NCBI RefSeq assembly: GCF_024139115.2
Contig: NC_085140.1
Coordinates: forward strand, 25,141,956-25,205,955
Direction: 5' to 3'
From: Armigeres subalbatus
Lineage: Eukaryota > Arthropoda > Insecta > Diptera > Culicidae
Length of the DNA: 64,000 nucleotides
The notes beneath the pieces are model-generated. The model ran no database searches and had not been told where the DNA came from. It worked only from the letters and a program-made list of their open reading frames with translations. A program made the translations under genes and the position numbers. Shown here piece by piece: positions 46,524 to 58,103 of this stretch. Numbering within the stretch: position 1 is the stretch's first letter; each line of letters begins with the position of its first letter.

Positions 46524-46734
46524 CGGCAATGTCCCATAGTTGTAACCGGATGATTGTGTTCTGGTCCCAGTTCAGCACTTTCAGCGCAAAGTCCACTCCG
46601 ATTGTGGCCCGGTAGTTTTGACTGAAGAACTGGTGTACGTAGCGTTTGATGAAGGATGTTTTGCCGGTGCCCAGTTCCCCAATCACCAGGATTTTGTACA
46701 GGTGCTCACGTTTTTCCGTTGGCGCCGTGGACAT
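46524..46734 (-). CDS. Rab32: Rab32 GTPase, coding exon 1 (P-loop, switch I)
   Basis: Rab32 is a membrane-bound small GTPase for lysosome-related organelles (Drosophila lightoid, eye pigment granules). ATG at 46734 gives MSTAPTEKREHLYKILVIGE. The frame is open further up, but a polypyrimidine tract plus TTCCAG ends at 46741, six bases before ATG, so upstream codons are intronic and the start lies just inside the exon. The P-loop is GELGTGKT (residues 19-26); RATIGVDFALK is the switch I/RabF1 region. Residues 67-71 plus the next exon read WDIAGQE; isoleucine instead of the usual threonine is a Rab32/38 hallmark. Donor GTAAGT at 46523; ends in phase 1. Confidence 0.93.
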
Positions 46735-47023
46735 GTTTGACTGGAAGCAGAACCAAAATAGAAAAGGATGTTTTAACTGTGTGTTGTTTATGGAATGCAT
46801 TTTATTCTAATAAAAAAAAGCATGCCGTATCAAAGTTACACCACAAAGTAATGAGAAAGATATAAAAGGAATGGGTAACGTTGATTTTTTCCCATATTCC
46901 ATTTTTTTAAGTTACTTTTAAGCGTCGTCATTTTCTCCATTTCATTGGACTTTTGTAGTATACCCGTGTCATTTCTTTATTGTATGTCTTTCTGCTTCAT
47001 TTCTATTGAGAAGAAATGAAGTA

Positions 47024-47211
47024 GGGGAACAGACGGCTTTGGCAGGTTTTGTTCTATTATTGGCAGAGGCGTTTTTGTCGATCGAATTTTATGAAATTTG
47101 GCCACAATATTCTTGAATATGCAAAGAATGTTTAGGCCAAATTTGAGCAAAATCAGTCATAAAAAAACCCTGACAATAATAGAACAAAACCTGCCAAAGC
47201 CGTATTCCCCC
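47024..47211. mobile_element. 188-bp MITE, TA target (family 1, copy 2)
   Basis: It has the same ends and internal sequence as 21474-21658 (GGCAGGTTTTGTTCTATTAT arms, AAATTTGGCCACAATATTC interior). TA flanks it at 47022-47023 and 47212-47213. It lies about 290 bp upstream of the Rab32 start, in the region of its unseen 5' untranslated exon. Confidence 0.88.
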
Positions 47212-49199
47212 TAGTCGTTTTTCATCCAGATATTTCTCAAACTTAATGTGAGGCCTTTTTAGATTGAGGTACCGCTATTTATACCCTTCGAGAAATTGCT
47301 TATACCAACTCTCAAAAAAGCGCTTTCGGCTTCAACATTAAGTGGGATAATACTGATTTTGACCATGCATCGGAACTGAAGTTCAAACATATTTTCGCTT
47401 CTTCGAGTTCGTTTTTGTACAGAGATCTGTTTTCATTGCGTTGGGCATTTCGGAATCTCACCTTAACACAGAGCTCTAATCAGTCAGAGGGTTCAGCAGA
47501 TCCACCAAATTCGTATCCGCTTCTTTCCTAATTAATGAGCGCTCTGGAGCTGTCTGAGATCACAGTAGACAACGATTACTGCTTGACGTTTTTTTCTGCT
47601 GCTGATAATTTTTATTCTTGATCCGCCAAATTTCAAAATTTTGCAAGCCTTTTTCGAAGCAGTTGATCTTTATCAAACTAACAAAACTTCAAGAATCAAA
47701 CCATTTTTATTTGCCTTACAACGAATAAGAAGAAGAAGATTAGATTCATTCCACCACGGTCTCTAGAAACAACGAAATTCGAAGGATTATGGCAGGACCC
47801 GTCCAGCGGAAATACTGCCTAGAATCAACGAAACCATCTTATGGAATATCTAGCAGCGAATATCTAGCAACTGGTATGCTATCCGTGCCATTTTATTTTA
47901 TTGGCCTTGAAAACATCATCCCAGAATCGTCGGTTGTCCGTTGGGAACGAGCGTTTCTCCAATAAGGCTGGCATCGTGGTGCACTGGAGTCCAAATGAAT
48001 GAACCTTTGAGTTGGGAATCATTGCCGTTAGACGAAAAGGTACGGATAGAGGTTTGGTATAAAAAGGATTCATGAGTTACTGCTTCGGTAAGTGTTTCTA
48101 AATTCATATTAGATCAAGTATATACAAAATTATTTCCCTGTCCATGGATGATGGGATCGACGGTGGTTTGTCAAGTATCTCGGTATAACATGAATTAATG
48201 GAGTTAAACCAAATTCACTCTCAATAAATTTTGTTCTTTGTATTGCGTTCGCATTATTTAACATTTTTAGATCCATAACAATTTTCCAATTACATGCATA
48301 TTTTTATATTGTGAAACATATATACAATTGTTGACTAATTAACAATTCTTAACTACCTAAACAAAAACGTTTGAAACTTGACGCTCCACGCCCCTAATAT
48401 GCGCATTGAACACTGGCACATCCTTTATCGTCAGCAGACTATGCGTAAGATTGGAGGAGCCGGCAGGGCCCAGTACGAGTCTTTACTAACCTTATACACA
48501 AATAAGAAAGACTTCGGAAGCTAACGATCATCCGCTGTAGCTCTTAGGAGTAGTGATAGTTGTCTTAATAGTTAATATATTTTTCGTAGTAATAGCAGTA
48601 GCTGTAGTAGTATTACCAGTAACTTGTAGCACAAAACTAAGTAGATTTGCTGCCTCTATTAGCGTAATGATCTCCGATTTTCTTTTAGTAGAGTGTATTA
48701 TCGTTGAGATTTTTAAATTCATTCTACAAACACTTTAAAATTTAAAAAAAAAATTAAATTCTAGGTAACTTGAAACAACATTGTTTATATTTATATTATC
48801 ATTGAACTATTTATTAAGCCAAAAATGTGTTTATGTATTGTGTTGTGTATGAAAAGCTAAAGTTAGACTTTTATTTCCGAAGGCAAGGTACAGCGTAGGT
48901 AAACCTTCAGAGATTGGTATAATACCAATGGTATTAGATGGGAAGAATGGAAGTCTAGTGAACTAACAGTTGACGCAACATGATTTGCAAATATTATAGA
49001 CTCAAACTGAATAACGTGAGGTACAGAAAATGACTGAGACAGATAGGTGATGGGTGAATTGAACAGGGTGAGATGAAGTGACATCGTGTGAAACGTTTGA
49101 TTGATTGGGAAATGAACTTTTCAAACTTACTAACACTTGTATCCACGGGCACGGCAAATGCTGGGTAAAGCATACCATTGGTACTTCGCGTACCTGAAG
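47212..49199. other. Unassigned
   Basis: No transposon end or coding domain recognised. Two overlapping - strand frames at 47879-48107 read like an old coding scrap but match no family I know. The Rab32 promoter or first untranslated exon may lie here. Confidence 0.4.
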
Positions 49200-49552
49200 G
49201 AATAAAATAGACCCCATCTCGCGGTCCTTAGCCTCTTACCCAGCAACTCCTATCCCCACCTCCCCGCGGTGCTGGCCGGGATACGAGCAACCTTAGGGAA
49301 GATCGGGTAACCAACCCCGGTGGGAACTATGGTCGTATGCTGACAGGGAAGGGGGGTTTGCTCCTCTCCGGAGGTGCAAATCTTATTGAGCGTCTGTTCT
49401 CCATGTCAGGATCGGCTCACAACAGCGTCTGTTCTCCATGTTAGGGGCGGCTGATCATCGTCCGAGTGCCAGCGAGGGACTCTAAGTGAAACTGTGCACC
49501 ATGGTCCACCGGAAATAAGGAGGAATGGTGCTCCGGAAATTTAGGGGGTTTA

Positions 49553-50544
49553 GTGTCAGGCCCTGCAAGCCAGCAAAAAAAAACTGACGCAACGAACAAT
49601 CAACAAGAGAGTACGGACCGGAACCATCGGCGAAGACCACTGCGACGAAAAGGGACTAGCGATTGGAAACTCGGTTCGTGGAACTGCAAATCTCTCAACT
49701 TCATCGGGAGCACACGCATACTCGCCGATGTGCTCAAGGACCGTGGATTCGGCATCGTAGCGCTGCAGGAGGTTTGTTGGAAGGGATCAATGGTGCGAAC
49801 GTTTAGAGGTAATCATACCATCTACCAGAGCTGCGGCAATACACACGAGCTGGGAATAGCTTTCATAGTGATGGGCGATATGCAAAGGCGCGTGATCGGG
49901 TGGTGGCCGATCAATGAAAGAATGTGCAGGTTGAGGATCGGTTCTTCAACTTCAGCATAATCAACGTCCATATCCCACACCCCGGAAGCACTGATGATGA
50001 TAAGGACGCATTCTACGCGCAGCTGGAACGTGAGTACGACAGCTGCCCAAGCCACGACGTCAAAATCATCATAGGAGATTTGAACGCTCAGGTTGGCCAA
50101 AAGGAGAAGTTTAGACCGACTATTGGAAAGTTCAGCGCTCACCGGCTGACGAACGAAAACGGCCTACGACTAATTGATTTCGCTGCCTCCAAAAATATGG
50201 CCATTCGACGCACCTACACAGCCTTCCGTATCGGTACACCTGGAAATCACCACTGCAGACAGAATCACAAATCGAATCACGTTCTGATTGATGGACGGCA
50301 CTTCTCCGACATTTTCGACGTCAAGACATATCGTGGCGCTAACATCGACTCTGACTACTATCTGGTGATGGTTAAACTGCGCCCAAAACTATTCGTCATC
50401 AATAATGTGCGGTACCGACGACCGCCGCGGTACGACCTAGAACGACTGAAGCAAGCTGATGTCGATACTGCATACGCGCAGCATCTTGAGGCAACGTTGC
50501 CGGAAGAGGGTGAGCTCGATGGGGCCCCTCTTGAGGACTGCTGA
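49553..50544 (+). pseudogene. LINE endonuclease
   Basis: The first frame (49553-49960) has WKLGSWNCKSLNF and IVALQEVCWKG (catalytic Glu). It shifts near 49930 into a frame with FSIINVHIPHPG, VKIIIGDLNAQVG, NENGLRLIDFAASKNMAIRR and HVLIDGRHFSDIFDV. Thus all endonuclease motifs are present, split by one frameshift. A TGA ends the frame at 50542. Confidence 0.87.
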
Positions 50545-50595
50545 AATACAGCTAAAGCAGCCATTAACGACGCAGCGGAGAACAACGTCGGGTAT

Positions 50596-51916
50596 GTGGG
50601 ACGAAGTCGACGGAACAATTGGTTCGACAAAGAGTGCAGACAGATTCTGGAGAAGGACGCAGCGCGGGCGGTACCCGGCAGAACGTGGAACGTTATAGGC
50701 GGAAGCGGAGACAGCAGACCCGCCTTTTTCAGGAGAAGAAACGCCACCTGGAGGAGTGCGAGGAGATGGAACAGTTGTGCCGTTCTCAAGAAACACGCAA
50801 GTTCTACCAGAAGCTCAACGCATCCCGCAAAGGCTTCGTGCCGCGAGCCGAAATGTGCCGGGATAAGGATGGGAGTATCTTGACGGACGAACGTGTGGTG
50901 ATCGAAAGGTGGAAGCAGCACTACGAGGAACATTTGAATGGCGCTGAGAGTACAGGCAGTGAAAGTCAAGGCAGCGGAGGAGATGACTACGTCAGTTCAG
51001 CGGACGATGGAAGCCAACCAGCCCCCACCTCGAGGGAAGTTAAGGATGCCATCCAACAGCTAAAGACCAATAAAGCAGCTGGTAAGGCTGGTATCGGAGC
51101 TGAGCTCATCAAGATGGGCCCGCAAAAGCTAGCCACTTGCCTGCACAAATTGATAGTCAGAATCTGGGAAACTGAACAGCTACCAGAGGAGTAGAAGGAA
51201 GGGGTTATATGCCCCATCTACAAGAAAGGCGAGCTATGGAAAATTATGGACGAGAACAGCTTCCCTGGGAAGCTTACCAGACTGATCAAAGCAACGGTGG
51301 ATGGTGTGCAAAACTGTGTGAAGATTTCGGGCGAACACTCCAGTTCGTTCGAATAGCGCCGGAGACTAAGACAAGGTTATGGACTTTCGTGTCTGTTGTT
51401 CAACATTGCGCTAGAAGGTGTCATGCGGAGAGCCGGGTGTAACAGCCGGGGTACGATTTTCAACAGATCCAGTAAATTTATTTGTTTCGCGGATGACATG
51501 GACATTGTCGGCCGAACATTTGCAAAGGTGGCAGAACTGTACACCCGCCTGACACGTGAAGCAACAAAAGTTGAACTGGTGGGGAATGCGTCAAAGACAA
51601 AGTACATGCTTATGGGCGGAACCGAGCGCGACAGGGCCCGCCTGGGAAGCAGTGTTACGATAGACGGGGATACCTTCGAGATGGGCTTCGGGCTCCAGAA
51701 GAAACTGCGGTCAAAAAAGATTCGCCACCGCACCAAATGTGTCATGTACAAGACGCTAATAAGACCGGTTGTCCTCTACGGAAATGAAACACGGACAATG
51801 CTCGAGGAGGACTTGCAAGCACTCGGAGTATTCGAGAGACGGGTGCTTAGGACCATCTTTGGCGGTGTGCAAGAAGACGGTGTGTGGCTGCGAAGAATGA
51901 ACCATGAGCTCGCCCA
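50596..51916 (+). pseudogene. LINE linker and reverse transcriptase with internal deletion
   Basis: Linker (FYQKLNASRKGFVPRAEMCR), then IQQLKTNKAAGKAGIGAEL and, past a TAG at about 51192, VICPIYKKGE. Next comes DENSFPGKLTRLIKATVDGV without the expected palm segment carrying the first catalytic Asp, so an internal deletion is inferred. CFADDMDIVG (A-D-D box), KTKYMLMGGT and LRSKKIRHRTKC follow, then ALGVFERRVLRTIFGG. A second short deletion lies after DTFEMG. Confidence 0.85.
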
Positions 51917-51950
51917 CTGCCGTAATCTGTAAAAGTGACGTAACAACCAT
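51917..51950. mobile_element. Solo end of the CTGCCGTAATCTG foldback family
   Basis: CACTGCCGTAATCTGTAAAA then GTGACGTA matches the termini of the element at 54093-54233. It sits exactly at the junction between two LINE remnants, so the rest of the MITE may have been lost by recombination. Confidence 0.55.
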
Positions 51951-51954
51951 ATTA

Positions 51955-52912
51955 TTGCAGCGAAACTAACTAGTTTAAACCCAGTAATTGCAGCAGGTGA
52001 TTTCAATACGTGGGCAGTGGACTGGGGTTCCCGGTCATTATCCCCTAACATAAGAGGTCATATCCTGCTAGAGTCTCCAGCGGTATTGAACGTAGCTCTG
52101 CTGAACGAAGGCCAACTTTCAAAGCACCGAACGGAGGTTTATGTATCGATGTGACCTTTTGCAGCGCGGGATGGTCGGTGTAGCCATACTGGAAGGTTCA
52201 TGAGGGACATACTTCCAGTGCCCATCAGGAAGTACGTTTTATGGTTGATTATACCCCCAAAGGAACCATAAGGCGGAACGGTGCTACCGATCCAGGATGG
52301 CGTACCTCACAGTTTAACCCGGAACTGTTAGAGGCACTACGATGGGAAAGTCGGACTACAGAACTGTGTGGCAACGAATTAACCAAGGTACTAACACGTG
52401 CTTGCGACATAGCGATGCCAAGCAAGACCAAACATCCCAGTAATCGACAACCAGTGCATTGGCGGTCAAACACAATCGCAGATCTTCGTAGAACATGTCT
52501 TAGAGCTAAAAGAAGGTTGCGACGTGGTAGAACAGATGCTGAAAGGGTCGATAGACGCCGGATACTCCAGTTAGCGAACAGAGCTCTGAACTACGAGATA
52601 AAATGTAGCAAGAGAGCCTGCTTTGAGCAGCTGCGCAAGGTGGCACCCCATGGGGGGATGCATACAGGATAGAACCAACAGCACGCCTCCTGAGAGATCT
52701 ACAGTGAAGTTAGCCAGAATAGTAGAAGGGTTGTTTCCGAAACATAAATCATCGAACTGGCCCGCTACTCCGTATGAGTCAGTCGACGTGGTACTGCTAG
52801 TGACTAACGAGGGGCTTATCGTACCTGCAAGAAAACTTAAGCTCAATAAGGTACCAGGCCCGGATGGTATTCCAAACCTGGTCCTTAAACACGCCATTCT
52901 TGCTGAATAGAT
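51955..52912 (+). pseudogene. R1-like LINE fragment (endonuclease end and linker)
   Basis: IAAGDFNTWAVDWGSR and LNVALLNEG carry the GDFNxWxxxWGS endonuclease motif of R1/LOA-like LINEs. 52241-52672 encodes a linker (WRSNTIADLRRTCLRAKRR). A further frame has RKLKLNKVPGPDGIPNLVLK, the start of the RT domain, which is then cut off. Stops and frameshifts separate the pieces. It is a different family from the LINE just upstream. Confidence 0.8.
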
Positions 52913-53726
52913 TGTCGGATTGTACTGAATGTGTGAATGTGAAAGGAAATTTAGTGAGAATAATTTTGAACATATTTCTTTGAAGCTTATTTTCGAAAGC
53001 AGACCTAATTTCTCACTGAAAGTCGGCTTCTCATGGGGTCGCGTTACGCAGGAATGTGTCAAATGACAAGATTTTCCAAATATTTTAACAAAATATTTTG
53101 CGTGAAAACCAAAAAAAATCATTCAGATAATCTTTCCAGGAAATTCAAAAACATTCCTTTAGGGAATTCAAAAGTCTTGTCTCTTGAAAATTTTGAAGAA
53201 ATCCATTTGGAAATTTAGAGAAGTTTGCCAAAGTTCCTCCTAAATATAAAAAAACAGAGATTTTTTTTAAAAGCTTGAAAAATCAAATGAACTTTCTTTT
53301 TAATTTTTTGAAAAGATTTCTTGGCAACTATAAAAGACTTTGTTTTGTCGGAATGTCGGAAAAAATCCATTGAATATTCAGAAAATTTTATTTTATTAAC
53401 ACAGTCCAGTTAGCCTTGCGTCCAGTCTAGGATGCTTTCGGGTGGAAAATATTCTCGACACCCTGATGGGCATAATGTATCTATTGTATGTGCCACACAA
53501 GATACATACTCATGCAATGGCGGATATAGAAAAGCTTTCAATTAATAACAGAGGAACTGCTAATGGAATACTAAGTTGAAAATCAGGTCACGTTCAAGTT
53601 AGATAGCAAAGCCATACAAGAAGAAGAAGAACACAGAAGATTTTGTTTTGATAATTTAAATAAACTAAGTATTTGAAAAGATTAAAAAAGAGGTCGAAGT
53701 GGTCGAAGTCTGCAGTTTCTGTCATT
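52913..53726. other. Unassigned AT-rich DNA
   Basis: No recognised feature; low-complexity A/T runs and no supported open frame. Confidence 0.5.
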
Positions 53727-53880
53727 TCTCGCTTAACTTTTCAAAAGGACCTAAGTAACATTTTTTTCATTAATTAATTTGAATATTGCAATCAACAGAC
53801 CAATATGAAAGCTTTTGATTGCAGTACTTAAAAAAATGATGAAAAAAATGTTACTTAGGTCCTTTTGAAAAAATATCTGG
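53727..53880. mobile_element. Foldback MITE (AAAAGGACCTAAGTAAC family), copy 2
   Basis: CTTAACTTTTCAAAAGGACC, then TAAGTAACATTTTTTTCAT, at the left; the inverted counterpart ATGTTACTTAGGTCC is at the right. The core differs from copy 1 at 41305-41465 while the arms agree. Confidence 0.83.
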
Positions 53881-54092
53881 ATTTGAGAGGGGTAGCAGAT
53901 TGTGATGGCGAATAGCTGTATTTTCTCTCGCGTTAAGTTTTGAATCGTTTTTTGGACTGGAGAGGAAACTGAAGTGCTATGGTACTATGATGCACCTTCT
54001 GGAAGTAGACTAGACTAGGATTTCGACAAGAACGGAAAAAATGCAACAAAACCAACGGCAGACTTTCAATGACGTCGTCGTCGTTTTGATCT

Positions 54093-54233
54093 GCTCTGCC
54101 GTAATCTGACAAAGTGACGTATGCGCCAAATTACAACCTACATGATTTCCATTTTTCTGTTAAAGAGCTAGATGAGTACTACACGTTAACACCATTTTTG
54201 GAAAAATGGCGTATACGTCACTTTTTCAGATCA
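54093..54233. mobile_element. Foldback MITE (CTGCCGTAATCTG family)
   Basis: CTGCCGTAATCTGACAAAGT then GACGTATGCGCCA at the left; TGGCGTATACGTC then ACTTTTTCAGATCACGGCAG at the right. The arms are about 33 bp with a few mismatches. A solo end is at 51917. Confidence 0.82.
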
Positions 54234-54510
54234 CGGCAGTGCAGTACTTGGTCTAGCCACTATTTCAACGATTGGTAAGGAGTAAGAAGACTGTTCGTAG
54301 ACAGTCGCGGAGGTAAGCAAACTCATACTTATTTTATCGAATATTATACTTGAGGGATCATGGCGGAATTTCAATCACTATTTTATTTTTTGCCCAATTT
54401 TATTCGAATTAGAAAGTTTCGATTGAATTATCTCACGGCCTTCAATAAGGTTTACGTTTCAAAGTGGTGCTGGTGAGTTTTTTCAAATACACAATCGAGT
54501 TTCAATTTTT

Positions 54511-54649
54511 GCCTTTCTCGTACAACTAAGTTGTACCGAAAGGCTATCATTTCACTCCAAATTCGAACTTTTGATAGAAGTCCCGGAGACCCATAGTGTT
54601 ATATACCATTCGACTCAGCTCGATGAGCTGAACAAATGTCTGTCTGTCC

Positions 54650-54681
<32 letters not shown>

Positions 54682-55730
54682 GCGTGTGTGTGTGCACAAA
54701 ATGCCATAAAAAACATTAGCCAATTTTTCACATAGAAACTCTTAACCGATTTTCTTGCAACAAGTTGCATCCGACAGAGACTAAAACGCTGTTGGTCACT
54801 ATTGAATTTCATAATAATTGCAAATTGCAAAAAATTGATAATATTAAAATAGTGATGAGACATAGTCACATTGAACAATAATGTGTTATGAAAAATGCCT
54901 TACATCTATGAATATTTTATCCGTGGCTTCCCATTAAGAATTTCATCGCACTATAAAGATGCTCGTGTTGCACGCATTTAGGCGTAAGTATGCTCTTCGT
55001 TCAGTTTCATAGTACTATGAAATAAGGCAAAGACAAAGGTGCTGTTTGAACGAGATGGCGCCACAACATTTGTAGTAAAATGAATTTTCTTGTATGGACA
55101 AATCACCCGTTCTCACTAACTACGCATCACAGCGATATGTGACGTAGGTAGAAAAGCTTCAAATTTTTTTCTGATTTTTTATACCCCTATTGCATTTTGC
55201 AACTTTAAATAATAAATGAGATCTGATTACTGCTCCATACTAAACTCAAGCGGTTTACTACAAATTTCTTTATGACTGCTCTCCACCTAGAGTGTACAAA
55301 AGTAACATTCAAAACTTACGCTATTCAACGACAGTTGTCACTGCTGTATATGTAAAATTACATTGATATAAAAACGAAGCATCGCCACCTCTCGCTTGGT
55401 AGTGTCAATATCGCAATTTATACCAGCAGTTGTACAAGTGTTGTTGAAATGATTTGAAAGGGCCTCAAGCGGAATTTTAGCTAGAATGCCACTGGTCTCG
55501 TCCTATTGTCCGAAAGTCAAAATTCGAACATAGGAAATTCGAGAAACTTTTGGCAGCGCCATCTGTCGTCTACTAGTGTAAATTTTCTATCATAACATTA
55601 GACGGTGTAACTGTTTTGCCTTTCTTATACAACATCGAGGTGTAAGCGTAAAGGCTACATTTATTAACTTTTGCGCGAGAAAGGCGCCATCACCGTTAGG
55701 TGGATTAATCTGGGTTTTTCTTACGTAATA
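54511..55730 (-). repeat. Hairpin-ended dispersed repeat, copy B (inverted)
   Basis: It starts with the hairpin GCCTTT...AAAGGC (54511-54545) and carries the ACTCAGCTCGATGAGCTGAAC region and a TG microsatellite (about 54650-54690). It ends near 55720 with GGTGGATTAATCTGGGTTTT, the complement of the start of copy A. A second hairpin of the same type lies at about 55618-55655. The segment between is long and may hold other insertions. Confidence 0.65.
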
Positions 55731-56879
55731 AGTGTAACTTCCTCCAATGCCGCGATTCGCATAAGAGTCCCATGTCGATTTTTGACGATTTTCATTTTCT
55801 TATAGAAATAAGCTTTGTCATTTAAATCTTTAACAAAAACTGATAAAATAATAGGCTTTGTTCTAGAAATTTGAAAATCAAAGCCCACTTGTGTTGTCCC
55901 ATCTTGCTATTTATTCGCATAACAGTCACATTCTTACACACATATTATTACACTTTTGCACAGAAAATAAATATAATTATGGTCTTTTAATAGTTCCAAT
56001 ATAGAAAAAACAATTTTAGCTCGGTTTAGCTTTTATTAATTACCAGACTAAGGCCGGAGTGGCCTGTGCTGCAAATAAAATACTTTTCCATTCCTGTTTA
56101 GCCACTGGGGTAGATTTTAATCTAGAAAATTAAACATTTTGAGAGGGTGTACATTTTTGACGTTTCTTTTGATTTCGAGGATTCATTTAAAGCTATAAAA
56201 TTCTTGGAAAATGTCTCAATATAGCATCTCTGCACGCCAAGCTAAATTTGATTCGTGAATTTTTATATATTTTTTTTGTATTTTGTTCCCCCAAAAAATT
56301 ATAACACTAGGGTTTATAAAACGAGGGGATCCAAACTATTTTTATGCATCATACAAAACTTGATTTACTATCATTCTTAAATAAAATACATATTCTAATT
56401 AATGATTTGAGTATATTACCTCTACGTGATTTACAATGATATGGAAATGCTAATATCATCTTCCAAACTTAGACGTCATTGTTCATGATAGAATTAGAGG
56501 CGAAAGTATAAAATTGATAGTTCCGTTAGGATACGGCAGGCATAAAGAATGTTTTCCACAGCTAGAGAACTGACGAGCACCTTCGCAGCCGACGAACCGT
56601 CCGTAGTTGAACATTGAGGCCACAATTTCGATGGGAGCAAATTAGGATCACGTGAGATCAAGTGCGGAGCGCATGAAACATGTTCAAACCAAGACGCTAT
56701 TTGGATAGAGGAGGAACTAAACCGGTGAGTACGTTCCTACTATTTACTTTTTACTTTCTTCGTTTCATTGCTTTATAAAAACCTGAAAATGCATCTAAAA
56801 AATACCACTAAATACGTACAGGGCATCGTTTGCTTCAAATGCCGCGGATATTGTGGGATTCCCAGGAATTCGATACAAA
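55731..56879. other. Unassigned, with one possible short first exon
   Basis: AT-rich DNA without a recognised repeat, apart from a possible splice-bounded start listed separately at 56682. Confidence 0.4.
56682..56726 (+). other. Possible short first coding exon, unsupported
   Basis: GAAACATG gives a good insect start context, followed by 15 codons (MFKPRRYLDRGGTKP) that run into GTGAGT, a perfect donor, in phase 0. The upstream 150 bases are more GC-rich than the surroundings. No downstream exon was recognised. Chance occurrence is quite possible. Confidence 0.2.
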
Positions 56880-57385
56880 GCTATCAAATGAATATCCCAA
56901 ATTAATCCAGCTGCCTTTCTCGCGCATTATAAAAATGAGAAAAACATATAAGAGAGATCAAATTTGCACTTTAGGGGGATTGATTTTACTTTTTTCTTCA
57001 ATTTATGTCCATTTGCGGTCATTTTAGTGCATTGTAGTGGATTCAATAGATTTTTTTTTTATTTTGAATTTTTTTTTCTTGGCGAAAAAAACATTTTTTT
57101 AAAAATAACTCTGGAACGCATTGACCGATCACACCCATTTTCAATAGGAAAGAACTAGACTGCAATCCGCGTCGATTGCAACTTGCAGCGAGCAAATCGG
57201 AAAATGCTAAGTTCCAAAAAGTGTGTCTCACATTTTTGTACATACACACATACAGACATCACTTCAATTCGTCGGGCTGAGTCGATTGGTATATAACACT
57301 ATAGGTCTCCGAGCCTTTTATCAAAAGTTCGGTTTTGGAGTGATCCTATAGCCTTTACGTATACTTTGTATACGAGAAAGGCAAA
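56880..57385 (+). repeat. Hairpin-ended dispersed repeat, copy C
   Basis: It shares with copy A a CTTTCTCGCGCATTATAAAA-like start, a GTCGATTGCAACTTGC block, the TCAATTCGTCGGGCTGAGTC block and the terminal hairpin GCCTTT-ACGTATAC-TTT-GTATACGAG-AAAGGC (57351-57382). It lacks the long CA tract, having only a few CA units. Confidence 0.75.
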
Positions 57386-58103
57386 AAACCGTACATCCTT
57401 AAAACTTTAATTATTCAAGACCAACAAAATGTTACACGTAATTCAGCAGGTCCATTTAGTATACATATAGTGGAATATAATACACTGGATTTTGTTTTTA
57501 CGCGATTTACATTTTCTCAATTTTCCACTCATCCTAAATGTTTCACGTATATTAATTATCATGTGATTTTGCTTTGATTTATTTTGGATTTTTTTAAACA
57601 TGTTGCGAAGAGTTTGGTGGCAAATTGAAGTCACACGATCAAAAATACGAGCGAAAGAAAATCGTGTAAAAACAAAATCCTGTGTATATAATTACGATAT
57701 TCACAAAATTGCGTATGCAACGTTTTTTTACTAAATACATGTGCATTCGAAAGTCGTGATAAAAGTTGAAACACAATTTGTCCACAATAGCGACTTATTA
57801 GAACCTTTGCCAAAGCCATTCATTCTATTTTTACATTTTCACCCAATTTAATCAGTTTATTGGCTAATTTGAGTTCACTTCTATTTAACCACTTTCATCG
57901 CTCTTGTTATCAAAGATTTCTTTTAAATTGGTAATTTGCCTTGAACATCATAATACTACTATCAACAGGATGCCGTTTTTTGATTGAAGTCACTTCTAAA
58001 CACGCTTCTTCCATATTCGTAAAAAAACCATTCGTTATCACATCAAACCACCAACATATGAATTCGTATAAGTATCCCACTTTAGCAAAACCCAACCACT
58101 CAC
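57386..58103 (-). other. Intron after the large first exon
   Basis: It follows donor GTGAGT at 58103 on the - strand. The acceptor was not found in the window; no exon-like frame was recognised down to 56880. Confidence 0.5.

Larger units (their letters stand above)
49200..51916 (+). mobile_element. Non-LTR retrotransposon remnant, + strand
   Basis: A 5' untranslated-like leader (49200-49550) is followed by an endonuclease and a reverse transcriptase in broken frames. Internal deletions and stops are described in the two entries below. The right end is truncated where it meets sequence resembling a MITE end at 51917. An RTE-like clade is suggested by the GDLNAQVG endonuclease motif. Confidence 0.85.

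Noticed and set aside
46735..46800. N-terminal extension of Rab32 to an upstream ATG at 46800
   Set aside because: A polypyrimidine tract and CAG acceptor lie between the two ATGs, and the extra residues are not Rab-like; the MSTAP start fits the family.
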